A DNA stretch of 64,000 nucleotides from the NCBI RefSeq assembly GCF_042100115.1, contig NC_091276.1, positions 930,001 through 994,000 of the forward strand, read 5' to 3'. The stretch comes from Alternaria dauci (lineage: Eukaryota > Ascomycota > Dothideomycetes > Pleosporales > Pleosporaceae). Numbering within the stretch: the stretch's first letter is position 1; each line of letters begins with the position of its first letter. Under the pieces are notes generated by a model, which worked only from the letters and a program-made list of their open reading frames with translations, ran no database searches and was not told where the DNA came from. Of this stretch, positions 22,600 to 33,058 are shown in pieces. The translations under genes were made by a program, and so were the position numbers.

Positions 22600-25500
22600 G
22601 AAAGTAATTTAAGTTAAAAAAGTATACTAAAAGTATAAAAACTACTAAACCTTATACTTTTTAAAAATAAAGTATAGTTTACATAAAGCTATATATATCT
22701 ATAAGGTTTCTTATATAAAAAAGTATATCTCTAAGCTATTTTCTACTACTTTAACCTTAAGATATAAAAACTAAGCTAATTAGTATTCCTAGACTATATA
22801 AAGGATATTTAATTTAACTAGTTACTATAGGTTAGGTATATACTATACTTATAGAATAGCTAAGCTATTAAGCTAAACTAGTAGCTTATACTATAACTTT
22901 ATTATTACTAAGGTATTTATTAAAGTAATTACTAGTATCTTTAAAGAGTAGTCTCTAGCTATTTAGTATAGTAAGTCCTAAGGGTTTTAGCTTATTAAGG
23001 TATTTCTAATAGAATAATTTAGTATTATAATAGTTAAGATAGTTACTAGCTTTATACTAAGTTAGCTTTAGATAGTTAGTTTATTTAATTTTATATGCTT
23101 ATTTTCTTTTAACTTTACTAGTTTATAGAGGGGCTATATTAATAAACTTATCTACTAGCTACTTAGTATAGGTATCTCTATTACTTATTATAACTTCTAC
23201 TAAGAGTAGTCTAGTAGGGAATTAGTTTAGAAGGGCTTTAGTAGCTACTAGCTAGGGAGGTTTAGAGTAAAAGATAAAAAAAGTCCTATTCCTAATTATT
23301 TCCTTAGGGAGGTTAAGTTTATATACTTATCTATTATAAATAATTTACTTAACTTTAAAAGGTCCTACCTAGTAGTTAGTAAGCTTCTTAGAGTTCTATA
23401 GTATACTCTAATTAATAGTAGATATCTAAACTTTATTACTTAGACTATAGTATAGAACTATATATTATTTAGTATTTACTTAATTTAATTATTCTTAACT
23501 AGCCTATTAGAGCTATTCTTTAAAGTATATAACTAAATCTAAGTATAAATTTATTATCTCTTTAGCGTAAACTACTTAATCCTTTACTAGTCTTAGTAGA
23601 TTTACTTCTATATCCTTATATAGATAAATACTACTTCTTAAATAGTATCTTAGGTTAGTAAAGAATAAGGTTATACTAGTACTAGTATTAATAGTATTAT
23701 TAACTTAGAATTTAGCTATATAAAGCTAGGTAGCCTAGTTATCTTATATATAGTTAATAAACTAGTGTAGGTAGGTTTTAAGAGACTAGTTAGTACGTTC
23801 TATTTAGCTATATATTTCTAAGTAATATATAGTTAATAAGATTTACTTTATTTAGAGGTATTTATAGATATATTTCTAAAAGAGGGTAATAAAATTAGTA
23901 CTATAGTTAGAAATAATACTAAGGGGTAGCTTATAGTAATTAAAGATATCTATAAAGTAGTATAAAGCTTCTACTATAGTCCTTCTATATATTAGGTAAA
24001 AATAATACCTTTTAGTAAGATAGTCTACTACTACTAAGATATTATAGAATTCTCTTCTATTTAGTCTAAAGAGGGGTAGGTCTTAAATAAAGTCTACTAT
24101 AAGGTTAAACTAGCGTTCGTAAAGTAGAAGTAATAATCTAAGGTATCTATATTTACTATCTTATATTAATTTTATTTAGGTATAAACTATATAAGTATTA
24201 TAGTATTTAGTAATAGACTAGCTTATCTTTAGCTAGTAATAATAGTTATATATTAGATATAGCGTTAAATATAAGCCTTTATAACTTATAATCTTATAGT
24301 TATAGTAGAGGTTAAAAATATAGTAGTAGAGGTAAGTATCTATAGGGATATAGAGTCTTATTTTATTAATAAATAAGTAGTAGCTTAGACTATCTCTAAC
24401 TAAGGAGATATTAGTAGTACTAAAGTAGAATCTATACTTATAAAACTACTTAGAAAGCTTAGTTTAGTAAGTATTAATAGCTTTAAAGGCCTTTATAGCT
24501 ATTTTATTATTAGTATAAGCTTAATTAAATAGTTCCTCTATTAGTTATAGATCTTCTTTATAAGGGGGAAGTAAGGGATTAGTAACTCTATTAGGTAGAG
24601 GTAATTTAGTTATCTCCTTAGCCTTATTATTATTATCCTCTATATTAGTTACTATTATTCTAAGGACGTATCCTTATTCTAGGTAGAGGTAGTTAGAATA
24701 GTAACTAGAAGCTAGAGTTAAAGCTTAAAGTACTATTACTATAGCTAGCTATATACTTAGGGATAAGTTCTTAAGACCTAGAATAATAGATTTCTAAGTA
24801 TAGTAAAAGTTTTTAAAGTTATCTAGAATATCTTATAGCTTTCTACTAAGGGTATTTACTTTAAAGTTAGAGGCGCTTAGTTAATAGATAATTTTAAAGT
24901 TAAACTAAGATAAGAATAGTAACTAAAAAGCTTATTAATAGGTAAGTATATTAGTAGTTATAAATATCTCTAAATTTTTATAATTAAAGACTATATATAT
25001 TTAGTATCTAGAGCTTATAAGTTTAGGTTCTTATTCTTTAAATACTTAAATAATACTTATTAGCTCTAAGTTATAGATATTATAGTTATATTCTATAAGT
25101 AAGTACTTTTTTAAAAAGAAAGTAATTAGTTAAAGTATACCTTATATATTTATTTATTTTATAACTCCTTTAGTAGCCTAGGCTAAGGTATCTATAAAGA
25201 TATAGATAGGTTTAGAAGGGTTAAAGTATATTAAGATAAGGCTAGGGTAGAAGCTAGCTTTAAGTATATTAAAGGCTACTTTATATTCTATATCCTAGAT
25301 AAGTAGTTTATATACTATCTAGCTCTTACCCTTTAGTTTTTTACTAAGTACTATATAAGCTTTAATACGTTTTACTTAGGGGAGGCTAATAGTAAAGTAA
25401 TTTTAAATAAATTATTAGTAGAATCTAGTATAGCTAAGGAATATAAGTAGTTCCTTTATATTAGTTAGTATCTCTTATTCTTTAATAGTAGATACTTTAG

Positions 25501-28345
25501 CTAAGTCTATTTCTATACTATAACTAGTAATAATTATCTTTAGGAACTTAATATAAGTTTTATAGAATTTAGACTTCTTTAGGTTAATATAGAATTCTTA
25601 GGCTTTAAGTCTTTAGAGGACTTTTTTAACTTATTTAATATAGTCCTTTTTATTCTTAGAGTATACTAAGACGTTATCTAGGTAAGTAGTATAAAACTTA
25701 TTAAGGTATTCTAAGAGGGCGCTATTAATTACTCTTTAAAATATAGCTAGAGTATTATAAAGACTAAAGGGTATAACTTTATACTTATATATCTTACACT
25801 ATATAGTAAAAGCTATAAACTACTTAGAATCTTCCTTTATTCTAATATAGTAAAACGCGTAAATAATTTTAAATTTAGTAAAGATTATTACCTTATTTAG
25901 CTTAGCTAGCGTTTTATAGAAGAATAGAATTAGATAACTATCTTAAATAGTAGTATTATTAAAGTTATAAAAGTCTACGTAGACCTATAAACCCCTATCT
26001 AGTTTAGTAATAATAAGGAGTAAATTCCTTATAGGTAATTTAGAAAAAGTAATATATTTATATTCTTTTATATCTTTAATATAAGTAGTAATAGCTTCTT
26101 CTTAGATACTTAAAAATAGGTAGGGCTTATAATTTAATATCTTAGCCCCTAGTTCTAGTTTAATCTTATAGTTATACTCTAAATAGTTAGCTAGTTTAGA
26201 TATAGCTACTTTATTAAAGGTAGGGATAAACTCTATATATTCTTTAAAAAGTTCTAGCGTAAGAATATCCTCTAATATAGTATCTTAAGGCTTAGAAAAG
26301 AATTTCTTATAGTTATCCTCTATAGTAGTATAATAGAATTAAGTAGGTTCCCCTAGTTATTATATAATTAAGTAAGGATCTATTTAATACTTTTTAGCTA
26401 GTATCTAAATAGCCCTAAGTAAGACCTTCTTAATTTTTACTTTAGGTTTAGGGGGTTATTCTAGTTCTTCTAGATATACTATATTAAGAAGAATATTTTT
26501 ATTTTCTAAATCTTAATATACTAGATTTAGTTTACTTACCTTAGGGTTTATAGTCCTTATATTTAAATTCTATTTAGTAGTACTACTATAGTAAGTATTA
26601 TAAAGAGTTTATCCTCCTTAGTTATTATCTTAGGCGTTTATATAGCCCTTATAATAGATAATAAGTAGTTATTCCTTAAGCTAGTAGTTTAGTTAATAAT
26701 ATTTATCTATAAACTTAATTATACTATCTTAGTAGTTTAACTAGGGGTAATAGAGTTTACGCTATTTAAACCTAAGGACTAGATTAAATAACCTATAGGA
26801 GTTTACGATATAGGCTATTATTTATTTAACGTAATTATCTATCTATAGAAAGAATTTAACGCGACAGGTAATAGATTCTAATAGTTTACTATTATAGCTG
26901 CTATAAAGAATATATTTAATAAGGGGAATTAGCTAAAAAGTATAGATTTAATTAAGAAACTTCTAGGAAATAAAATTAGAATTAGTACTATTATTAGCTA
27001 ATATATAATAGATATATAAGACTATATAGGAGCGTCTAATAAAGGAATAAAATATAAATTTAGATAGTTTATCTTATATTAGGGTTAATACTTAAGATTC
27101 TTAAGTAGAGACCTATTATAGAAGCTTAGTAGATTCCTATAGAGTAATACCTATATAGGAGTTAACTAATACTTCTAGCTATAGCTATTTATTTACTCTA
27201 AGGGGTAGCCTAGCTTATAGAGTTTTTAGTTTTCTAACTTAAACTCTAATTTAATATTATTAGACTTATATTCTTTAGCTAAAGGAGAGTTAAAACTATA
27301 ATCTAGGTAAGTATAAAACTAGTATTAGGTAGTAGTTTCTACTTTAATTTTAGTAGAGCCTTTATTAGTAAGTTTATTTAGGTAATTATAAACTAAGTAG
27401 TCTACTAATCTATAAGTAAAGTAAGTCCTTAGATCCTTAGAAACTAATAGCTTTTTAGCTTTTAGTAGATTATTTATCTTTAGTAGGTTATTAGCCTTAG
27501 GGTAGCCTATTATATAAGGAGCTCTAGTACCCTTATTAGTACTAAATTAGCTTATTAGGTATAGTATATTACCTTATTAGTTTTAGTTAGCCTTTAAATC
27601 TAAGAAGCCTTTAAGCTAAGTAGAGTTATACTATAAGATATATTAAGTAATTTCTATTAGTATTTTATTATATAAGGCTTAAGAATCTAGAGTTTAATTA
27701 ATTAAGGCTAGGTTCTAGATATAGTATATAAGTAGCTTTTAGAAGATATAAACTCCCTTAGACTAAAAAGGAATATTTAAGTTCTAAGCTAAGGATATAA
27801 ATTAGACTTTAAAGGATACTTAGGCCTCTTTATTTATCTTAAATTCCTCTAGTATAAGTAAGTAAGTAAGAGTTATTATAGAGGCTTTATTTATAATAAA
27901 AGGGTTTAGGTCTCCCTAAATATTAAAGAGTACTATAAAGTATTTAATTTCTATCTTATAAATATACGTAAAGCTTATTAGTCCTCTTACTAAAGTATCT
28001 CTAGCCTCTCTACTTATAAATAAAAAGAGAGACTAGATATACTAGAGTAGATATTAGTAATACTTACTATTAGCTTACTAGTACGAAAGTATATTTCTAA
28101 TAAATTTATATAGGCGTTAGGTACTACTCTTAAAGATAACTAGTTTAGGGCTATTCTAGTCTTTAGAGTTATAGAACTATTAAAGTAAGTTAATAATAGT
28201 TATTACTCCTTATAGAGGTTCTAGAATAAGGATAGCTTCCTTATTAACTATAAAAAATATATTATCCTTAGTAAGTATTAGTAATAGGTTATAGGACTAG
28301 TATTTAAATAAGTTAAGTTTTTTTACTAATAAAAGTTAATTATAG
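22600..28345 (-). pseudogene. Gy3 pol relic (RT, RNase H, integrase)
   Basis: On the minus strand the RT palm reads YLDNVLVYSKNKKD around 25690-25650, so the usual YLDD has become YLDN by a G-to-A change. KKVL.RLK and NLKKSKFYKTYIKFL follow. Farther along, VDYLIKRYYFYLIYRRTIVEALYYF-type text at about 24050-23950 is integrase-core-like. Stops are TAG/TAA at former Gln/Trp/Arg codons. The relic is cut at 28345 by Gy1; its upstream remainder lies at 35528-35820 and beyond RepA A2. Confidence 0.7.
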
Positions 28346-28350
28346 TTAAG

Positions 28351-28826
28351 TGTTACACGGGGTTAGGCTATACTTCTCTAGGCTCGGTCCGTACTAAGGC
28401 GAGGTAGACTAAAGCGGTAGTCCGTGAGGTATCGTATAGAATGATCAGGTGGAAAAGAGTTATCGTTGTAACCAAAGGATAAACAATACCAATTCTATAA
28501 ACGATAGAATAACTAGTTGACAATCTGTGTAAGAGATGAACTATTTGAGTTAACTACAACGAGTGTAATAATGAGATCTAATACATTCTTATACCTATTG
28601 CTATAGGTCCTGTCCTCCTTACCCTCCCTTCTAAGAGGGAGGCCTAGGAGGGCCGTGGCCTCCTAATCCTTACTGGCCTCCTAGAGGCTAGGTCTTGGCG
28701 GGATGCTATTCCTTTCACGTGATCTGGGCCCCGCCCTAGATCCACTTTCGTCCATCGTGTCCGCCCGATAGTCTTCCTTCATACGACCTGCATAAAAGGG
28801 AAGCAATTCCTTGTTACCTTATAACA
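28351..28826 (-). repeat. Gy1 3' LTR
   Basis: 476 bp, TG...CA ends. A two-part GC-rich hairpin lies at 28614-28651 (CCTCC with GGAGG, CCTCCC with GGGAGG). Compared with the 5' LTR it retains the unmutated TpG sites but has one CpA-to-TpA type change (CCTAG for CCCAG near 28692). Confidence 0.9.
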
Positions 28827-28829
28827 TTA

Positions 28830-28841
28830 CCCCCCCTCTTA
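28830..28841 (-). other. Gy1 polypurine tract
   Basis: On the minus strand a purine run (AAGAGGGGGGG at its core) ends three bases before the 3' LTR; it is the expected primer for plus-strand DNA synthesis. The Gy3 and Gy2 tracts are similarly G-rich. Confidence 0.75.
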
Positions 28842-28882
28842 GGCGTATCGTCTCAATACCCTGGATTATCGTTTTCCCGCGC

Positions 28883-31800
28883 CTAGTCCGGCGGCGGTGG
28901 TGGAGGTATAGCTACTCCGGTGGTGTCGTATCCTCTCTTTCCTCTTTTCCTCACTTTCCCTGACCATGCCCAAGGTTCAGACTTCTCAACGCGTCCGTAC
29001 CCAGAACTCGACTCAACAGCGCCAGGCTCGTACTGACCGTATCCGCCAACAAGGGAACGAGATGACCTTTCGTTGCAAGCGGTGTAAGGAGAAGAATCTT
29101 CGTTGTTTCGTGGACACTGCCTCTGGGCAGTGTGCGGGCTGTATTTCAGTGAAAGCTGAGTGTAGCTTATTTGTGACTGAGGAAGAGTGGGAGAAGGTTG
29201 AGGCTGAAAAGCGCGAGAAGCGCTTGGCGCTTCTTCGAGCTGAGGCCGAGGTCGCTCGACTTCGGCTGGAAGTGGCAGAGACTGAGGCGCGAGAGCGAGC
29301 ATTCGCTGATCGAGATCACGCCATTTTGAGTCTTCAGGATCGCGCGAAAGAGCAAGCCGAGGGGAACTCTGCCCCTGGTACGGACTTTCAACCAACTGAA
29401 CCATCGCTACCCGGACTGTCGACTGACTTGGGCTGGTTGCAGGATGACGCTTCTTTCGATCCTTTTTCTGAATTCTTTTCTTCCCTTGAGGACCCGGTCC
29501 TCCCTTCTCTGGGTGTTTCCGATGGTACTCACGTACCTGTGACTTGCAGTTCGTCAAATTTTCTTTTGGTTCCCAAGTGTTCTGGCTCTCTGGCCATCCT
29601 AGCCACTTGACCAAGTATTTCCACTGACGACCGATTTTCCGCAGGTCCCTGATTTCTTCGACCTCGTACTCATCGTCTTCGAGCTCTATGTCGGTAGCTA
29701 GCTCGGCATCTGGAGGTGCTCTTTCCAGGAGTTTCTTGTGAAAGACAGGGTGGATGCGCATGCCTGGTGGGAGTTGGAGTTTGTAGTTTACGTTACCCAT
29801 TTCCTCTAGAACCTCGAATGGTCCTATTCGGAGGTTGTCCAGTTTCTTGCTTGGTCGCTTAGTTTTCAAGTTCTGACGTGACAGGAAAACTTTGTCCCCC
29901 TTCTTAAAGGTTGGTCCCTCAATCCTTTGCTTATTAGCCGCCTTGGCTGTCGTGAGGTTCCTATGAGCTATGTTCTTGCTCAATTCTTCGTGCAGTCCTC
30001 GCATCAAGCGGGCTTTGTCGTCTGCACCTACTGCGATACTCTCTATATCTTTTGGATCTCGATGAGCAACCGGCTCATATCCGTAATTCGCGTAGTGTGG
30101 TGAGTACTTAGTCGTCGCAGACCTAGTACTATTGTAGGCCAATTGTGCTGTCGGCAAGAGTTCAACCCAATTGTCTTGCAGCTTGTTGGCGTACATCCTC
30201 AGATACTGTTCCAGTGTCTGGTTCGTTCGTTCCGTCTGGCCATCTGTTTCGGGGTGGAAGCTAGTCGATAGTTTCTTCTTCACACCCAGCTTTGCCAGGA
30301 ATGTGTTCCAATACTTGGAAGTGAACAGTTTATCACGATCGGTGATGAATTCTTCAGGTATCCCATGTTCTGACATAAGTGCCTTGCTGACCTCATACGC
30401 GCATTCTTCTGCCGTAATGGTTTCTTCCGTGGGCACAAACTTTGCTCCTTTCGTGTGACGACACACGATGACTAGGACTGTGTCGCATAATCTTCCGGAT
30501 CCTGGTTCTAACGACTTCGGGAGCTTCACTATGAAGTCCATTGTTACGCTGCTCCATGGTCTCGTTGGTGGCGGTAAGGGTTGTAACAGGCCATAGGGCT
30601 TATGTCTCTTGGGTTTGTTCTGATGACAAGCCAAACAGTTGCCTAGGACGTCCTGCACCTTCGCTCGCAAGCGTGGTATCGCAAACACCTTTGATAGTCG
30701 CCTGACCATTTCTTCTAGCGATGCATGTCCATACTCTGGGGACTCATGCAGTTCCTTGATGAGACTCGATCTCATGTGTGGGGGTACATATGTTCGATCG
30801 CTTCGAATCATATCTCGGTACTCTCGCTCGTCTTGTAACAGTTCGTCGGAGCCGTTCTCGTCAGGCTCGAACTGCCAGCTGGCCGCTCTCTGCTGCCACT
30901 GCTGCTGAAGTGTTTCTACCCGCTCGGCCACCTTAGCTATCTTAGCTAGTTCCGGCTGGTTGTAACGTAGTGTGCCATCAGGCATCTTCTTGAACATGGC
31001 GTCATGTGGTTCCTTATGATTTTCCTCGCGTAAGTCGGATCTCCTGCTTAAAGCATCCGCAGCTCCGTTGAGCGTTCCAGCGCGGTGAGTTATCTTGAAG
31101 TCGAACTGAGCTAGCATCTCAGCCCATCGGACTTGTCGTCGGTTGAGTTTCTTCGTTGTCATGAAACCTGCCAAGTTCTGGTGATCGGTAAAAACCTCGA
31201 TCTGGTGTGGTAGTCCTAGCAAATAGACTTCCCACTGTTCAAAGGCATCGACTACTCCTAGTAGCTCCTTATCGTGAACGTCGTAGTTTAGTTCTGCTCC
31301 AGAGAACTTTCTTGAGTGGTAGAACACTGGTCTCCACTTTTTGTCTGGGCACTGCTGCGACAATACAGCTCCGAGTGCATAATCTGACGCGTCGGTCTCG
31401 ACTCGCGTCTCTCGCTTTGGGTCGTACATCTCTAGTACTGGTGCCTCGAGGAATATCTGCTTGATTCGATCAAAAGCCTCCTGATGTTCCTCGTTCCATT
31501 TGAAACCAACTTCCTTCTTCGTGATCTCGGAGAGAGGTGTTGTGATCTTTGAGTAATCCTTGATGAACTTCCGGTAGTAGTTGGCAAATCCTAGGAAGGA
31601 TTGCACGTCCTTGACTGTTTTGGGCGTTGGCCATTCCTGTACAGCCGCTGTCTTCTTTGGGTTCATCTTCACCCCCTCTGTGGATATTATGAAGCCTAGG
31701 TATTCCGTTTCCTTCGTGTGAAATTCGCACTTCCCCGGCTGCAGGTACAGCTTGTATTCCTTAAGCTTCCTGAGCACTTTCTTGACATGTTCCACATGTT

Positions 31801-33058
31801 CTTCTAGCGTCCCGCTAGAGTATACCAGCACATCGTCGATGTACGCTGTGACGAAGATTCCAAGGTACTCGTGAAGAGCGTTGTTGATGACTGACTGAAA
31901 CGTTGCCGGGGCATTCGTTAACCCAAAAGGCATTACTGTGTACTCGAACAGTCCATATTTCGTTTTGAACGCTGTCATCCATTCGTGTCCTTCCTTGATC
32001 CTGATTCGGTGAAATCCTTCCCGAACGTCGAACTTCGTAAACCACTTGGCTCCCTGGAGTCGATCCATGAGCTCGGTTATTAGTGGTAAGGGATATCGGT
32101 TCTTCCGAGTAACGCTGTTCAACCTTCGGAAGTCGACACATAGTCGCCACTTCCCGTTAGGCTTCTTTACGAACAAGATGGGTGAGGCCATTGGGCCTGA
32201 TCCCGGTCGGATAAATCCCTTCTTCAGATTCTTCTGGATGTACTCCCTTAGCTCAGCATCGTGCTCGGGCGATATGGGATACATAGGTCCTGGGCTTAAC
32301 TTTGCCCCTTCATCTAGGATGATCTCGTGATCCCAATCCTGATGGTCTGCCAAGTCCGTGGCTTCGTTTTCCTCGAAGAGTTCTCTAAACTCGTCGGTCT
32401 GATACTCTCTTGGTATCTCTAGTGGTAAGGGTCCTTCCTTCGTGGTCGCGACTCGTCTTATCCATATGACTCCTACTCTTTGAGGGTCCTTCTCATAGAT
32501 TCTCATGATCTTATGAGGCGAGATCTTGCCGAACCTCCCGTCCTGGGTTGAGCTCTGGTCCTTCGGGCTCACTCTTTGGCGTACTCTAGCAACCTTGTGC
32601 ACAGGTTCTCTTCTGAGTATCGTCTTCATTCGCCAGTCGATGGCGGGGTTATGGGCATCTAGCCAGTCATAACCAATCAACATGTCTAGTCCTCCTAGTT
32701 CCATTATGTCGATATTCATTTGGCACTCTATGCCAGCTATCCGTAGCTTTGTTGATTCGGTTTCCATCCGTATCATGCCGTTTCCATATTCCATGGGTTT
32801 CTCGTCGGCTAACAGTACCGATACTGGGTTCTTCTTAACCCGGTAGGGTAGTTCGTGTTTCTCCACCACTCTGGGTGAGATCATCGTTCGTGCGGCCCCG
32901 CTATCTACGAGCGCCTCGATGTTTCGTCCCTGTACAGATACGGTCGTGAGCAGCTGCTTCACCCGACCATCGGTATCCTGCACCTTCCTAAGGGTCGTTT
33001 TAGGACTGCCTTCACCAGCGTGACCCTGTCCCTGGCGGCATCCTAGTTTTTTGACTGC
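28883..33058 (-). CDS. pol: Gy1 Pol polyprotein (protease-RT-RNase H-integrase-chromodomain), expressed by -1 frameshift
   Basis: The frame is open from 33058 (after a TAA at 33061-33059) to the stop at 28885-28883 and has no ATG before the protease, so it must be translated as Gag-Pol; predicted fusion about 2033 residues. Numbering from codon 32983 (a GTG): protease with VDSGAARTMIS (about 26-37); RT with SPILFVKKPNGKWRLCVDFR and YIDDVLVYS (about 380); RNase H with TDASDYALGAVLSQ (about 530); integrase zinc finger HESPEYGH...CLACH (742-785) and DDE core, MDFIVKLP (about 813) and ITDRDKLFTS (about 880); chromodomain YEVEEIRDLR...WEPKENL (about 1098-1146). After the chromodomain a 220-residue low-complexity Pro/Ser/Arg tail ending in a proline run is antisense to another ORF and may be a by-product of that gene. 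No catalytic residue is missing. Confidence 0.93.
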   Translation of the reverse strand, partial: AVKKLGCRQGQGHAGEGSPKTTLRKVQDTDGRVKQLLTTVSVQGRNIEALVDSGAARTMISPRVVEKHELPYRVKKNPVSVLLADEKPMEYGNGMIRMETESTKLRIAGIECQMNIDIMELGGLDMLIGYDWLDAHNPAIDWRMKTILRREPVHKVARVRQRVSPKDQSSTQDGRFGKISPHKIMRIYEKDPQRVGVIWIRRVATTKEGPLPLEIPREYQTDEFRELFEENEATDLADHQDWDHEIILDEGAKLSPGPMYPISPEHDAELREYIQKNLKKGFIRPGSGPMASPILFVKKPNGKWRLCVDFRRLNSVTRKNRYPLPLITELMDRLQGAKWFTKFDVREGFHRIRIKEGHEWMTAFKTKYGLFEYTVMPFGLTNAPATFQSVINNALHEYLGIFVTAYIDDVLVYSSGTLEEHVEHVKKVLRKLKEYKLYLQPGKCEFHTKETEYLGFIISTEGVKMNPKKTAAVQEWPTPKTVKDVQSFLGFANYYRKFIKDYSKITTPLSEITKKEVGFKWNEEHQEAFDRIKQIFLEAPVLEMYDPKRETRVETDASDYALGAVLSQQCPDKKWRPVFYHSRKFSGAELNYDVHDKELLGVVDAFEQWEVYLLGLPHQIEVFTDHQNLAGFMTTKKLNRRQVRWAEMLAQFDFKITHRAGTLNGAADALSRRSDLREENHKEPHDAMFKKMPDGTLRYNQPELAKIAKVAERVETLQQQWQQRAASWQFEPDENGSDELLQDEREYRDMIRSDRTYVPPHMRSSLIKELHESPEYGHASLEEMVRRLSKVFAIPRLRAKVQDVLGNCLACHQNKPKRHKPYGLLQPLPPPTRPWSSVTMDFIVKLPKSLEPGSGRLCDTVLVIVCRHTKGAKFVPTEETITAEECAYEVSKALMSEHGIPEEFITDRDKLFTSKYWNTFLAKLGVKKKLSTSFHPETDGQTERTNQTLEQYLRMYANKLQDNWVELLPTAQLAYNSTRSATTKYSPHYANYGYEPVAHRDPKDIESIAVGADDKARLMRGLHEELSKNIAHRNLTTAKAANKQRIEGPTFKKGDKVFLSRQNLKTKRPSKKLDNLRIGPFEVLEEMGNVNYKLQLPPGMRIHPVFHKKLLERAPPDAELATDIELEDDEYEVEEIRDLRKIGRQWKYLVKWLGWPESQNTWEPKENLTNCKSQVREYHRKHPEKGGPGPQGKKRIQKKDRKKRHPATSPSQSTVRVAMVQLVESPYQGQSSPRLALSRDPEDSKWRDLDQRMLALAPQSLPLPAEVERPRPQLEEAPSASRAFQPQPSPTLPQSQISYTQLSLKYSPHTAQRQCPRNNEDSSPYTACNERSSRSLVGGYGQYEPGAVESSSGYGRVEKSEPWAWSGKVRKRGKRGYDTTGVAIPPPPPPD
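28966..29610 (+). CDS. Antisense ORF with Gal4-type Zn2Cys6 cluster and coiled coil, inside Gy1
   Basis: A 214-residue ATG frame running from the 3' LTR side toward pol. Residues 37-66 hold six cysteines spaced C-X2-C-X6-C-X8-C-X2-C-X6-C (37, 40, 47, 56, 59, 66), which fits the fungal Zn(II)2Cys6 binuclear cluster. Residues about 72-125 are Glu/Arg/Ala-rich with leucine spacing (e.g. RLALLRAEAEVARLRLEVAE), a likely coiled coil that would serve dimerisation. The C-terminal third is acidic and Phe/Leu-rich. A pyrimidine-rich tract (28928-28963) precedes the ATG, as in fungal leaders, and codon usage (GAG, AAG, CGC/CGT) is coding-like. The last 25 or so residues are antisense to the chromodomain, so the natural end may differ or be spliced. 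A role in DNA binding or regulation is inference; a non-coding mirror of the Pol tail is the alternative but would not explain the exact cysteine spacing. Confidence 0.6.
   Translation: MPKVQTSQRVRTQNSTQQRQARTDRIRQQGNEMTFRCKRCKEKNLRCFVDTASGQCAGCISVKAECSLFVTEEEWEKVEAEKREKRLALLRAEAEVARLRLEVAETEARERAFADRDHAILSLQDRAKEQAEGNSAPGTDFQPTEPSLPGLSTDLGWLQDDASFDPFSEFFSSLEDPVLPSLGVSDGTHVPVTCSSSNFLLVPKCSGSLAILAT
33001..33052 (-). promoter_or_regulatory. Programmed -1 frameshift site with stem-loop between Gag and Pol
   Basis: The last Gag codons are TCA AAA AAC TAG. The heptamer A AAA AAC (33052-33046) is the canonical X XXY YYZ slippery sequence in the Gag frame, directly before the stop, and Pol continues in the -1 frame. 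Downstream, TAGGA (33045-33041), TGCC (33040-33037) and CCAG (33035-33032) pair with CTGG (33018-33015), GGCA (33010-33007) and TCCTA (33005-33001) around a 13-nt loop. If the outer five pairs open, the spacer before the core stem is 5 nt, as usual for -1 sites. Confidence 0.85.

Noticed and set aside
29167..29391. Minus-strand ORF within the antisense gene region
   Set aside because: Out of frame with Pol and without motifs; a shadow of the two longer frames.
32981..32983. Independent start of Pol at 32983
   Set aside because: The codon is GTG and the frame is open upstream to the frameshift site; a eukaryotic internal start is not supported.
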